Source: JBBFMJ01 sp037441225 (GTDB lineage: Bacteria; Acidobacteriota; Thermoanaerobaculia; UBA2201). From it: a stretch of 64,000 bases of DNA. The number at the start of each line of letters is the position of its first letter. Position 1 is the stretch's first letter. A program made the translations under genes and the position numbers. Under the pieces are notes generated by a model. The model searched no databases and was not told the origin of the DNA. It saw only the letters and a program-made list of their open reading frames with translations. Positions 43,574 to 52,962 of the stretch are shown piece by piece. The stretch is from positions 1 through 64,000 of the forward strand of contig JBBISU010000016.1 of NCBI GenBank assembly GCA_037441225.1, read 5' to 3'.

Positions 43574-44516
43574 CAGAAGAGAATTTTTAAAAAGGTTTTT
43601 TAAAATTGGTTTTGCTTCTGCATTTTCTTCTGCCCTTTTTCTTTACTTTCACAATAAAGAAAAAAAAGATGAAAAAATTTTTTCTTTTCCTGATTTCAGA
43701 AAAAATTTAAAGATAAATCCAGAAATGGTTATTCTTAAAGGAAAAGATTTAAAAAAAATTGTTGAAACTGGCTTTAAATCAATTGGTGGAATTGAAAAAT
43801 ATTTTAAGAAAGGTGAAACAATTTTGCTAAAGCCAAATATGGCGTGGGATAGGGCACCTGAACAAGGGGCAAATACAAACCCTTATCTTATCTCAGAAGT
43901 AGCAAAAATTTTCTTAAAAAATGGTGCAAAAAAAGTCATAATTGCTGATGTACCTTGTAATGAAAAAAATAAGGTCCTTGAAAGGTCAGGGATTTTAAGG
44001 GAAGGAAGGGCTTCAGGAGCAGAAGTTTTAGTACCTGAAAACTCTATTTTAGTTAATTTTGGAGGAAAGACAATTAGCAAGTTTGAAGTGGGAGATATAT
44101 TTTTAAAAGCAGATAGAATAATAAATATGCCTGTTGTCAAAGTCCATTCTTTGGCTGGGATAACCTGTGCAATGAAAAACTGGTATGGAATTTTAATGGG
44201 AAGGAGAAATAGGTTACACCAAGATATTTACCAATCTGTTGTTGATTTGACAGGGGCAGTGAAATCAACTCTATGTATCATAGATGCCACAAGGATAATG
44301 GTTTCAAATGGTCCAACAGGTGGTTCCTTGTCTGATGTAGTTGAAAAAAATCTTATTGTTTTTACAACAGATGAAGTTGCAGGAGATACTTGGGCAACGG
44401 AAATTTTAGGTAAAAGTACTTCATCAAATGTTGCAATTTCTTTAGCAAAAGCAAAGGGGCTTGGAACTGACAATTATAAAGAAATTTTGAAGGAGACAAT
44501 AGACCTTGAATCTTAA
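43557..44516 (+). CDS. DUF362 protein with twin-arginine leader
   Basis: A 319-residue protein. The N-terminal FDRREFLKRFFKIG, followed by a hydrophobic run to residue 29, is a Tat-type leader, predicting export in folded form. The DUF362 body has LLKPNMAWDRAP, NTNPYLISEVAK and INMPVVKVHSLAG. No Cys cluster motif is visible in the body, so the ferredoxin part probably comes from the next gene, with which it overlaps by 11 bases. Function unknown; DUF362 proteins often travel with Fe-S proteins. Confidence 0.85.
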   Translation: MKKSFDRREFLKRFFKIGFASAFSSALFLYFHNKEKKDEKIFSFPDFRKNLKINPEMVILKGKDLKKIVETGFKSIGGIEKYFKKGETILLKPNMAWDRAPEQGANTNPYLISEVAKIFLKNGAKKVIIADVPCNEKNKVLERSGILREGRASGAEVLVPENSILVNFGGKTISKFEVGDIFLKADRIINMPVVKVHSLAGITCAMKNWYGILMGRRNRLHQDIYQSVVDLTGAVKSTLCIIDATRIMVSNGPTGGSLSDVVEKNLIVFTTDEVAGDTWATEILGKSTSSNVAISLAKAKGLGTDNYKEILKETIDLES

Positions 44517-45978
44517 GACAATTAGATTAATTTATCAAATATTTTTTTTCTTTTCTTTTTTTATTTTGATAATTTTAGCAACACCTTTTGTATGGAAGGA
44601 AGAGGATTTTTCTCAGGTCCCTTATCCCACAAACTTTTTCCTTGAAATCTCACCCCTCCATTCTATTTCAACACTTTTATCAACTGGAATAGTTTATAAG
44701 AACTTAATTTTATCTTTATTTGTAATTATTTTAACTTTAATTTTTGGAAGAGTTTTTTGTGGATGGATATGCCCCTTTGGAACTTTGCATCAATTTTTTT
44801 CCTGGATTTTCCATTTAAAAAAAGAAAGCATAAAACAAAATACTTACAAAAAATCATATAAAATTAAATATTTTATCTTAATATTTTTCTTAATTTCTGC
44901 TTTCCTTGGCTTAAATTTAGAGGGCTTTTTAGAGCCCTTATCTTTGATGTACAGATCAATTTCAACTTCCTTTTTGTCAATTTTGCTTTCAAATTTTATA
45001 AAAGCAGATTATTCCCACGGCTGGTTTTTAGGTATATTTTTTATTTTTTTAATTTTTTTAAATTTTATTTTTCCAAGGTTCTGGTGCAGGGTTTTATGCC
45101 CCTTGGGTGCCCTTTTGGGGCTTTTATCTTTTTCTCCTTTATTTAAAATTAATAAAAAAGAGGGCTGTACAAGTTGTAATAAGTGTTTGAAAAATTGTCA
45201 AGGAGGGGACGAACCTCACAAAGAACATTATCAAAGAGAATGTATAGTTTGTTTGAATTGTATTAGTCCCTGTCCTGAAAAGGTTTTATCTTATTCTTTT
45301 TTAGGGAAAATTACAGAAAAAGGAAAATTAGATTTATCCAGAAGGAGCTTAATTTTTACAATTTTTGGATCTCTCTTAATTCCATCTTTGATAAAGTCAT
45401 CAGCAGGTAGAAAGAAATTTTTAAATTATAATATGATAAGGCCCCCTGGGGCATTAGAAGAAAGTGAATTTTTAAAAAGGTGCATAAAATGTGGCAGTTG
45501 TATGAAGATATGCCCTACAAATGCTCTCCATCCTGCTTTTTCAGAGACAACTTTTGAAGGCATCTGGACACCTGTTTTAATCCCAAAGATTGGATATTGT
45601 GCTCAAAATTGTAATTTATGTAGTTTGGTCTGCCCAACTGGTGCAATTGTACCCTTTACAATTGAGGAAAAAATAGCAAAACCAATAAGGATTGGCTCTG
45701 CTGTAATTGATCCTTCTCGATGTTTACCCTATGCTTATGGAACACCTTGTATTGTTTGTGAAGAGATGTGCCCAACTTCACCTAAATCAATTTATTTTGA
45801 AGAAAAGGAAATTGATGTAAGGGGAGAAAAAAAATCCATAAAACTGCCAAAAGTTGATTTGAAGTATTGCAATGGCTGTGGGATATGTGAAAACAAATGC
45901 CCAATCCAGTCCCATCCTGCAATTTATGTAATTTCAGCTGGGGAGACAAGACAAAAAGAAAACAAAATTTTACTTTAA
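44506..45978 (+). CDS. NapH-NapG-like fused polyferredoxin membrane protein
   Basis: 490 residues, TTG start. The N-terminal half has five or so membrane segments with the two NapH signatures FCGWICPFG and FWCRVLCPLG, then two 4Fe-4S motifs (CTSCNKCLKNC, CIVCLNCISPCP). After LSRRSLIFTIFG (Arg279-Arg280), an internal twin-arginine-like segment, the C-terminal half matches NapG/MauM: four more 4Fe-4S motifs (CIKCGSCMKICP, CAQNCNLCSLVCP, C-x8-CIVCEEMCP, CNGCGICENKCP). Six clusters in all suggest electron transfer from quinol to a periplasmic acceptor. No nitrate reductase is present, so the acceptor is unknown; the DUF362 protein is the candidate. Confidence 0.88.
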   Translation: MNLKTIRLIYQIFFFFSFFILIILATPFVWKEEDFSQVPYPTNFFLEISPLHSISTLLSTGIVYKNLILSLFVIILTLIFGRVFCGWICPFGTLHQFFSWIFHLKKESIKQNTYKKSYKIKYFILIFFLISAFLGLNLEGFLEPLSLMYRSISTSFLSILLSNFIKADYSHGWFLGIFFIFLIFLNFIFPRFWCRVLCPLGALLGLLSFSPLFKINKKEGCTSCNKCLKNCQGGDEPHKEHYQRECIVCLNCISPCPEKVLSYSFLGKITEKGKLDLSRRSLIFTIFGSLLIPSLIKSSAGRKKFLNYNMIRPPGALEESEFLKRCIKCGSCMKICPTNALHPAFSETTFEGIWTPVLIPKIGYCAQNCNLCSLVCPTGAIVPFTIEEKIAKPIRIGSAVIDPSRCLPYAYGTPCIVCEEMCPTSPKSIYFEEKEIDVRGEKKSIKLPKVDLKYCNGCGICENKCPIQSHPAIYVISAGETRQKENKILL

Positions 45979-45992
45979 TTCAAAAATTATGT

Positions 45993-46007
45993 TATAAAAT
46001 TCTTATG
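45993..46007 (+). promoter_or_regulatory. M64 peptidase promoter, leaderless type
   Basis: TATAAA at 45993-45998 is 6 nt before the ATG at 46005, with TTACTT about 17 nt further upstream. Confidence 0.5.
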
Positions 46008-47453
46008 AAAAAAATTTTAACTTTCTTTTACCTTTTAATACCAATTTTTTCTTTTTCTTCCTTTGATGAATATTTTTATCCAAAAAGCATAAGAATTGAT
46101 TTTTATCACACAGGAAATTCAAAGGAAGAAGTTATTTCAATTGATAAATTTTATTTGATTGACCACTGGGCAGGGTCTATAAAAAATTTAATAGATCCTT
46201 CTGACTTAGGAAAATATAAGGTTGAAATTTTTACAATGGATGATGTTTTAATCTTTTCATATAATTTTGATTCAATTTTTGCAGAATACCAGACAACAAA
46301 AAATGCAATTGATGGAACTAAGAAAACCTTTTCAGAATCAGTTTTAATTCCTTATCCAAAGGATGATTTTAAATTAAAGATAAAGAAAAGGCAAAAGAGA
46401 AATGAATATTTAATTGTTTTTGAAGAAGATATTAATTTAAGTGAAATTTTTATTTCAAAAGAAAAAAGGAAAGGGGATTATTTTATCTGGGAAAAAAATT
46501 TATGTGGGGAACCATCAAATTGTGTTGATATTGTGATTTTGGCTGAGGGCTATACAAAAAAAGAAAAGAAAAAAGCAACTTCTGATTTTGAAAAATTTTA
46601 CAATATATTCTTTTCTCAAGAACCTTATAAAAGTTTTAAAGATAAATTTAACTTTTATGGAGTTTTTGTTTCTTCTGAGGAAAGTGGATGTGATGAGCCC
46701 TCTTTTGGCATCTGGAAAAACACTCCCTTTGGCACTTCCTTTGATTCTTTGGGCTCAGAAAGATATATTTTATCAGAAGAAAATAAAAATATAAGGGATT
46801 GGGCATCCCTTGTTCCTTATGATTCAATTTTAATTATGATAAACCACAAAAGATATGGTGGAGGTGGAATTTATAACCTTTATGCTACTTTTACAGCAAA
46901 TAACTTATGGAAAGATTACCTTTTACTCCATGAGTTCGGGCATTCCTTTGGTGGGCTGGCAGATGAATATTACACTTCTTCTACCTCTTATGAGGAATTT
47001 TATAAAATTGATGAAGAACCAGCAGAACCAAATATAACTGCTCTTTTAAAAGGTGAGCCCTTAAAATGGGGTTCTTTTGTATTAAAAGACACGCCAATCC
47101 CCACGCCATGGGAAAAAGAAAAATTTGATAATATGGATTTAGAATATCAAAAGGAAAGGGAAAAATTAAATGAAGAGATAAAAGAAGCAAAGAAAAATAA
47201 AGATATAGAAAAAATTAAAATACTGGAAGAAAAGATAAACAATTTGAGTTTAGAAAATTATAAAAAATTGGAAAAATTTTTCAATGAAAGCAAGTGGAAA
47301 GGTATTGTTGGTGCTTTTGAAGGTGCTGGGTATCAAAGCAAAGGGCTTTACAGGCCTGAAATTGACTGTATTATGTTTTCAAGGGGCAAAAGACCTTATT
47401 GCAAAGTTTGCACAGAAGCAATCATTAAAAGGATAAAATATTTAACAGAATAA
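46005..47453 (+). CDS. Peptidase M64 family (IgA peptidase-like), secreted
   Basis: About 482 residues from ATG 46005. Signal peptide about 1-18 (hydrophobic FFYLLIPIFSFS), an M64_N beta domain (about 20-150), then the catalytic domain. VDIVILAEGYTKKEKKK opens it, and HEFGHSFGGLADEYY near 308-322 is the HExxHxxGxxD zinc motif. GAFEGAGYQSKGLYRPE and a paired CIMF/CKVCTE are near the C-terminus. A Lys/Glu-rich coil lies at about 380-430. The frame continues upstream to 45897, but that part lies in the NapHG gene. A periplasmic or extracellular protease; the IgA name is historical. Confidence 0.9.
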   Translation: MKKILTFFYLLIPIFSFSSFDEYFYPKSIRIDFYHTGNSKEEVISIDKFYLIDHWAGSIKNLIDPSDLGKYKVEIFTMDDVLIFSYNFDSIFAEYQTTKNAIDGTKKTFSESVLIPYPKDDFKLKIKKRQKRNEYLIVFEEDINLSEIFISKEKRKGDYFIWEKNLCGEPSNCVDIVILAEGYTKKEKKKATSDFEKFYNIFFSQEPYKSFKDKFNFYGVFVSSEESGCDEPSFGIWKNTPFGTSFDSLGSERYILSEENKNIRDWASLVPYDSILIMINHKRYGGGGIYNLYATFTANNLWKDYLLLHEFGHSFGGLADEYYTSSTSYEEFYKIDEEPAEPNITALLKGEPLKWGSFVLKDTPIPTPWEKEKFDNMDLEYQKEREKLNEEIKEAKKNKDIEKIKILEEKINNLSLENYKKLEKFFNESKWKGIVGAFEGAGYQSKGLYRPEIDCIMFSRGKRPYCKVCTEAIIKRIKYLTE

Positions 47454-47562
47454 ATAATTTTTTAAAATAAATTCCTTAATATAAATCTCATTATCTAAAA
47501 TTTTTTTGAAAAAATTATTTCTTTTTACAAGAATTTAAATCAAAAAAAACCAAAAATAAATT
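47454..47562. other. Short AT-rich spacer after the M64 gene
   Basis: No gene or clear terminator hairpin. Its long T and A runs could form weak structures only. Confidence 0.4.
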
Positions 47563-47931
47563 TTAATTATCTAATTTTAAAAATGCAGGGGCAAGGACAT
47601 GAGAATGAATTCCACCAGGAGAAATCTTATACACATATTTTAAGTCCAAAACTTTAACTGGAATGTTTTTACTTTCAAATGTTCCATCCCCAAGTTGCCC
47701 TAAAGAGTTATTGCCCAAAGCCCAGACAGTTCCATCACTTTTTAAGGATAATGAATGCCAGCCACCTGATGAAATTGAAACCATATCTTCTAAATTCATT
47801 ACTTGAACTGGAGAAGCTTCATAATAAGGGAGATAATTATTCCCAAATTGCCAATCAAAGGGTAAGGGCGTTGAAAGTCCCGGTGCATCTACTGTGTCAA
47901 ATCTCGTTCCTCTTTCATCCTCAGCGTATAT
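47563..47931 (-). pseudogene. RCC1-repeat protein remnant
   Basis: An open frame of about 122 codons without an upstream start (first ATG at 47799). It contains one clear RCC1 repeat: SGGWHSLSLKSDGTVWAWG-type sequence, with LGNNSLGQLGDGTF following, then a partial second. RCC1 proteins need about seven repeats for a propeller, so this is a fragment. Upstream the frame is closed by TGA at 47934-47932, and an adjacent frame reads on (RIEYTLRMK), suggesting a frameshift. It lies in a convergent gap beside REP-like repeats, consistent with decay. Confidence 0.65.
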
Positions 47932-48277
47932 TCAATACGACTTAAGGTGCAACCAACTTATTTTTCTTGTTTCTGCCCCAATCTTTCAACGCTTTTGGGT
48001 TTCCTTTCCCCCAAATTTTTTTAAGGTATAAATGGTAAAACAGTACCCTATATGGTTTCCTGAAAAGGAAATATTTAAAATTGTTACACAATAAATTGCA
48101 TTATTTTTCTCAATTAAACCATTTATATTATTTATGGACAGGGACAACGCACTACTGCGCTGTTTCGGGCGGGGACAAGCCCAGCCGCTACAGATTGCCA
48201 CAAAAATTCAATAAAACACGGGCAACGGACTACTGCTCTATTTTAAGCCATCTACTTTCCGATTGCATTTTTTAGAT
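47932..48277. repeat. REP-like island after the RCC1 remnant
   Basis: No gene. A minus-strand GTAG-headed palindrome lies at 48167-48191, matching the 11963 element's GGGCTTGTCCCCGCC core. CTACTGCTCTATTTTA at 48230-48245 is the exact reverse complement of 11886-11901. ACGGGCAACGGACTACTGC just before it belongs to the same GGAC/ACGG repeat family. The island ends at the rlmI-like stop codon. Confidence 0.65.
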
Positions 48278-49456
48278 TTATGGCGTTATTGTACAAAGAT
48301 ATGATTTTAAATACTCTGATTCAGGGCAATAAATGTTTATTGGATGGTCAAAAGCAGCACCCTTTTTATATAAAATCCTTAAATTTACTTTCGTGTTTTT
48401 TGCTGCTTCATAGATTATTTGCTGAAACAATTGGTTTGATATATGGGAAGAACAGGAGCAGGTGAGCAAAAAACCCTGAGGTCTTAAAAGTTTAATTGCT
48501 TGTATATTTAAGTCCCTATATCCTTTGATTGCATTTTCAATCTGTGACTTATTTTTGCATAAAGCAGGTGGATCTAATATTATTATGTCAAACTTTGTCC
48601 CTTTTTTTACTAAATGTCTTAAATAATCAAAGCAATCTTCTTGTATATTTATTGCCACATCCTTTGAAAAACCATTTAAATTATGGTTTTCTTCTGACAA
48701 TTTCAATGCAGGGAGGGATGTGTCAATATTTTGAACAGCTCTTGCTCCTCCTTTTAATGCATAGACAGAAAAACTACCTGAATAGGAAAAACAATTTAAA
48801 ACTTCTGCACCATTTGAAATTTCTTTAATTAAATTTCTGTTTTCCCTTTGGTCTAAAAAGAAACCTGTTTTTTGGCCATTTTCTATATCAACATAAAATT
48901 TTAATCCGTTCTCTTTGATTAAAAGGGGCATCTTTGCCTTACTTGAAATCCATCTGTCAACAAGTGTAATTTTTTCCTGAAACCTTCCATCAACATTATT
49001 TTTTTCAAAAAAATAGGGTGAGGGCCATTGCTTTTTTATGTGAGTATAAAGGTACTCTTCTTTTATTCTTTCCCAACCCTCAACTGTTGTTGAGACAACA
49101 ACAACATCACTGTATACATCACAGGTTACCCCTGGAAGAAAATCCCCTTCTGAATTTATTAATCTAAAAGCATCTGTATCACCTTTGAGAAGCAATCTCC
49201 TTAAATTTATAGCATCCCTTATCTTTTCTCCAATAATCTTTTCTCTTCCCTTTTCATAAGGTCTAAATTCAAGTATTCTGCATTTTATCTGTGATTTTGA
49301 ACTGAAAATTCCCCAGGCTAATTTTTCTCCTTTAAAATCAGTAACTTCACAAAAAGAACCATCCCCATTGACTTTATAGATTGAGCTTTCAAAAATCCAA
49401 GGGTGCCTTTGTTCAATTGTCTTTTCTCTTCCCTTTTTTAACTCAATTGTGATCAT
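48278..49456 (-). CDS. rlmI: RlmI-like 23S rRNA (cytosine) methyltransferase
   Basis: A 392-residue protein with an N-terminal PUA domain (about 1-75; ending KIRCRILEF-like) and a C-terminal class I SAM methyltransferase. GQKTGFFLDQRENR near 193-206 and LNCFSYSGSFSVYAL near 214 are typical of RlmI/RlmK, and DIIILDPPALCKNKSQ near 290 is the catalytic DPP motif. It follows dnaE after 11 bases on the same strand. Probably m5C methylation of 23S rRNA; the exact site is not decided. Confidence 0.88.
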   Translation of the reverse strand: MITIELKKGREKTIEQRHPWIFESSIYKVNGDGSFCEVTDFKGEKLAWGIFSSKSQIKCRILEFRPYEKGREKIIGEKIRDAINLRRLLLKGDTDAFRLINSEGDFLPGVTCDVYSDVVVVSTTVEGWERIKEEYLYTHIKKQWPSPYFFEKNNVDGRFQEKITLVDRWISSKAKMPLLIKENGLKFYVDIENGQKTGFFLDQRENRNLIKEISNGAEVLNCFSYSGSFSVYALKGGARAVQNIDTSLPALKLSEENHNLNGFSKDVAINIQEDCFDYLRHLVKKGTKFDIIILDPPALCKNKSQIENAIKGYRDLNIQAIKLLRPQGFLLTCSCSSHISNQLFQQIIYEAAKNTKVNLRILYKKGAAFDHPINIYCPESEYLKSYLCTITP

Positions 49457-49467
49457 CCTACTTCCTC

Positions 49468-52400
49468 CTAAACTAAAAACAAAATTGAGTTTTTTCCCAA
49501 GATATTTTCAATTTCTGAAATAAAATTATCATTGGGATTAACAGAAATTGGTATTTCTGGTTTTAAATAAAGTTTGTAGTAGCCATCTTTTAAATATAGA
49601 AAAAGTATCGGAACATTTCCTGGAAATTTTTTAAGGTTTTGATAAAGTTTTAAAGCTAGTTCTTCATCAATTTCACCTGAAATCTTTAACAATATCTTAG
49701 ATGCTCTCATCTGTGCTGCTTTTGTCAATGGATAAATCTCTTTTGCCCTCATTTCAATTCCATTTTCTAAAACAACAACATTCCCTTTTACAAGGACCAC
49801 AGAATTTTCTTCAATAAAATTTCCATATTTATCATAAACATCAGGAAAAGCAACAACTCTTATTTCTCCATACCTATCTTCTAAGGAAAATATTACATAA
49901 CTTTTATTTGGATTTTGTCCTGATTTCGTTACTTTTTGCTGAATATTAGAAATTACACCTCCAACTCTTACTTCTCTTCCTTCCCATTCTTCCAATTCTG
50001 AGATATTTGCTTCACAAAATTTTTCAACCAAATCTTCATATCCATCCATAGGATGTCCAGAAAAATAAAATCCAAGGGCTTCCTTTTCATAAGATAATAT
50101 TTTTTGTTCTTCTTCTTTTTCCTCTCCTTCTAAATTTAAATCCTCAACAAATAAAAAGAATTGCCCTGATTCTTTTATCTGTTTATATCTCTGTGAATAA
50201 TCCATTATCTTATCTATGTTTCCTAAGAGCAAATTTCTTGAAATTTTAAATGTATCAAAAGCTCCTGCCTTAATCAATGCTTCCATTGTTTTTTTATTTA
50301 CAAAATGTGGATCAACTTTCCTTAAAAAATCTGAAAGTGAAGTAAATTCGCCCTCTTTTCTTTTTTCAATAATATGAAAAGCACTTTTTTCTCCCATCCC
50401 TTTTATTCCTAAAAAACCAAAACGAAGGTTTTTTTCTTCAACAGAAAAGCTTATATCGGATTTATTGATATCTGGGGGTAAGAGTTTTATGCCATTTTTT
50501 TCAGCACTTCTTATATATTTGACCATTTTTGGTGTTTCATCTACAACAGAATCTAAAAGCCTTGCAATGAAATAATGGGGATAATAAGTTTTCAAATAAG
50601 CTGTGATGTATGCAAGGTAAGCATAAGAGACGGAATGGGATTTATTAAATCCATAACCAGCAAATGGTTCTATTAAATCAAATATTTTTTTTGCTATTTG
50701 CTCTTTAACTCCCTTTTGCTTTGCTCCTTTTATGAACTCTTCTTCTTCTTTTTTCATTAATTCTTTTTGTTTTTTGCCCATTGCTTTTCTTAAAAGGTCT
50801 GCCCTTGCCATTGAATAACCTGCAATATCTACTGCAATTTGCATAACCTGTTCTTGATATACAATAATTCCATAGGTTTCACCTAATATCTTTTCCAGCT
50901 CAGGCAATATATATTGAATTTCTTCTTTTCCATTTTTTCTTTTAATGAAAGAATCAACGGTTCCAGCTAAAAGTGCCCCAGGTCTATACAAAGCATTCAT
51001 AGCAATTAAATCATTTAATGAATTTGGTTTTAATTTTTTTAAATTTTCCTTCATTCCATTTGATTCAAATTGAAATATTCCATCAGTATCAGCCCTTGAA
51101 AACAAATTGAAAACCTCTGGATCATCAAAGGGAATTTTAATTGGATCTATTTCTATTTTTTCTTTTTCTTTTATATCTTTTAATGTTTTTTCAACAACGG
51201 TCAAGGTCTTTAAGCCTAGGATATCCATCTTAAGAAGTCCCAATTTTTCCAGGTGTTCATGTGTATATTGGATTATTACTTCTTTTTCCTTTGGACCTAA
51301 AGCTAAAGGAACATAATCCCAGGTCTTTGTAGGGGTAATAACAATTCCAGCAGCATGGACTGAAACATTTCTATTTAAACCCTCTAATTTTTTACAATAG
51401 TTTAATAACATTTCAATTTCTTTGTTTTCCTTATATAACTTGTTTAAATATGAAGATGTCTCAAGGGCTTTTTCAATTGTCATATTTGGATCTGGGATGA
51501 GTTTTGCTATTTTGTCTGCCTTCTCATAAGGAAAATCTAAAACCCTTGCTACATCCCTTATAACTCCTTTTGCTTTTAAAGGTTTGAAGGTAACTATTTG
51601 ACAAACATTTTCCTGTCCATATTTATTTTTAATATAATCTAAGACATCAGCTCTTCTTTCATGCCCAACATCTACATCAATATCGGGCATACTAATTCTT
51701 TCTGGATTTAAAAACCTTTCAAAAATTAAATTGTGTTCTAAGGGATCTATATCAACTATTCTTAAGGCATAAGCAACGAGGGAGCCTGCAGAAGAGCCCC
51801 TCCCGGGTCCTACTGGAATATTTTTTCCTCTTGCATAATTTATAATATCATGGAGTATTAAAAAATATGAAGGAAAATTCATTGACTCTATTATATTTAA
51901 TTCCTTTTCAAGGCGTTCCCAATAAACTTCAGGTAATTTATTTTTTGTACCTCTTTCCATCAATCTTTTTTTTAACCCTTCTTCTGCCAGATACCTTAAA
52001 TATTGGCTTGAGGTTTGGAAATTTTGAGGGATCTCAAAATGAGGAAGGTGGTAACTTTCTTTCTTAAAATTAATATTGACCATCTCAGCAATTTTTAATG
52101 TATTTTTTACTGCTTCCTCCAAATTTTTAAATATTTCTTTCATTTCTTCTGGCGTTTTTAAATAATATTCACTTCCTTTAAAGGTTAATCTATTTGGGTC
52201 TTTTAATTTCTGATTAGTTCCAATGCAAAGTAATATCTCCTGTAGAATTGCATCCTCTTTCTTGAAATAATGGGCATCATTTGTTGCAACAACTGGTATA
52301 TCCAATTCTTTTGAAATTTCAAGAAGGGAAGGAAGAATTATTCTTTGTTCTTCGAGTCCAGTAAGCATTAGCTCCAAATAAAATCTATCCTTTCCAAAAA

Positions 52401-52884
52401 GGTCTTTTAATTTTTCTGCATATTTTTTTGCTTTTTCTGGCTCTCCTTTAAGCAGTTTTTGTGGAATATATCCTTGAAGGCAGCCACTTAAAACAATTAG
52501 CCCATTGCTATGCTTTTGAAGAAGTTCAAAATCAATTCTTGGCTTGTAGTGGTATCCTTCCAGATATGCCTTTGATGAAAGTTTGCATAAATTATGATAG
52601 CCCTCCAAATTCATTGCCAGAATTGTGAGGTGATAATTTTCTGATTTTCCTTCTTTAATTGTGCAGGGATTTTCTGTGAAATAAAATTCCTGTCCAGGGA
52701 TTCCTTTTACATCATTTTGAGCTGCTTCATTTAAAAATTCAATAATTCCAAACATATTTCCATGGTCAGTTAAAGCAATTGCTTTACTTGCAGTTTTTTT
52801 TGCAAATTTTATCATCTCTGATATTCTTAAAGCTCCATCAAGTAAGCTAAAATCACTGTGATTATGCAAATGAACAAAGCTCAT
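49468..52884 (-). CDS. dnaE: DNA polymerase III subunit alpha
   Basis: 1138 residues. N-terminal PHP domain with HLHNHSDFSLLDGALR, polymerase catalytic Asp pair in MPDIDVDVG near 402-408, GRGSSAGSLVAYAL, and GYGFNKSHSVSYAYL. A tandem helix-hairpin-helix and an OB domain near 980-1060 follow (VRVGGVISNIQQKV). Length and order fit DnaE1 rather than PolC or DnaE2. First in the pair dnaE-rlmI. Confidence 0.97.
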   Translation of the reverse strand: MSFVHLHNHSDFSLLDGALRISEMIKFAKKTASKAIALTDHGNMFGIIEFLNEAAQNDVKGIPGQEFYFTENPCTIKEGKSENYHLTILAMNLEGYHNLCKLSSKAYLEGYHYKPRIDFELLQKHSNGLIVLSGCLQGYIPQKLLKGEPEKAKKYAEKLKDLFGKDRFYLELMLTGLEEQRIILPSLLEISKELDIPVVATNDAHYFKKEDAILQEILLCIGTNQKLKDPNRLTFKGSEYYLKTPEEMKEIFKNLEEAVKNTLKIAEMVNINFKKESYHLPHFEIPQNFQTSSQYLRYLAEEGLKKRLMERGTKNKLPEVYWERLEKELNIIESMNFPSYFLILHDIINYARGKNIPVGPGRGSSAGSLVAYALRIVDIDPLEHNLIFERFLNPERISMPDIDVDVGHERRADVLDYIKNKYGQENVCQIVTFKPLKAKGVIRDVARVLDFPYEKADKIAKLIPDPNMTIEKALETSSYLNKLYKENKEIEMLLNYCKKLEGLNRNVSVHAAGIVITPTKTWDYVPLALGPKEKEVIIQYTHEHLEKLGLLKMDILGLKTLTVVEKTLKDIKEKEKIEIDPIKIPFDDPEVFNLFSRADTDGIFQFESNGMKENLKKLKPNSLNDLIAMNALYRPGALLAGTVDSFIKRKNGKEEIQYILPELEKILGETYGIIVYQEQVMQIAVDIAGYSMARADLLRKAMGKKQKELMKKEEEEFIKGAKQKGVKEQIAKKIFDLIEPFAGYGFNKSHSVSYAYLAYITAYLKTYYPHYFIARLLDSVVDETPKMVKYIRSAEKNGIKLLPPDINKSDISFSVEEKNLRFGFLGIKGMGEKSAFHIIEKRKEGEFTSLSDFLRKVDPHFVNKKTMEALIKAGAFDTFKISRNLLLGNIDKIMDYSQRYKQIKESGQFFLFVEDLNLEGEEKEEEQKILSYEKEALGFYFSGHPMDGYEDLVEKFCEANISELEEWEGREVRVGGVISNIQQKVTKSGQNPNKSYVIFSLEDRYGEIRVVAFPDVYDKYGNFIEENSVVLVKGNVVVLENGIEMRAKEIYPLTKAAQMRASKILLKISGEIDEELALKLYQNLKKFPGNVPILFLYLKDGYYKLYLKPEIPISVNPNDNFISEIENILGKNSILFLV

Positions 52885-52932
52885 AAATCAAATTTACTCC
52901 TGATAAGCTTTAGAATATTCAAAAAAGAAAAA

Positions 52933-52962
52933 TCGGGACGGCGAGATTTGAACTCGCGGCCA
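52933..52962 (-). pseudogene. Partial tRNA-Pro copy at contig end (assembly duplicate)
   Basis: 30 bases of the tRNA-Pro 3' half, identical with its flank (52908-52962) to 53063-53117. The copy stops at the N gap. It is best read as the overlapping contig end, not a second gene. Confidence 0.75.

Noticed and set aside
46005..47453. Lys/Glu-rich coil in the M64 peptidase as a novel inserted domain
   Set aside because: A variable charged segment between the zinc motif and the GAFEGAGY motif is usual in the family as far as I recall.
47679..48465. Several short plus-strand frames in and after the RCC1 remnant
   Set aside because: Each is antisense to the RCC1 relic or rlmI or made of repeat DNA, and none resembles a protein family.
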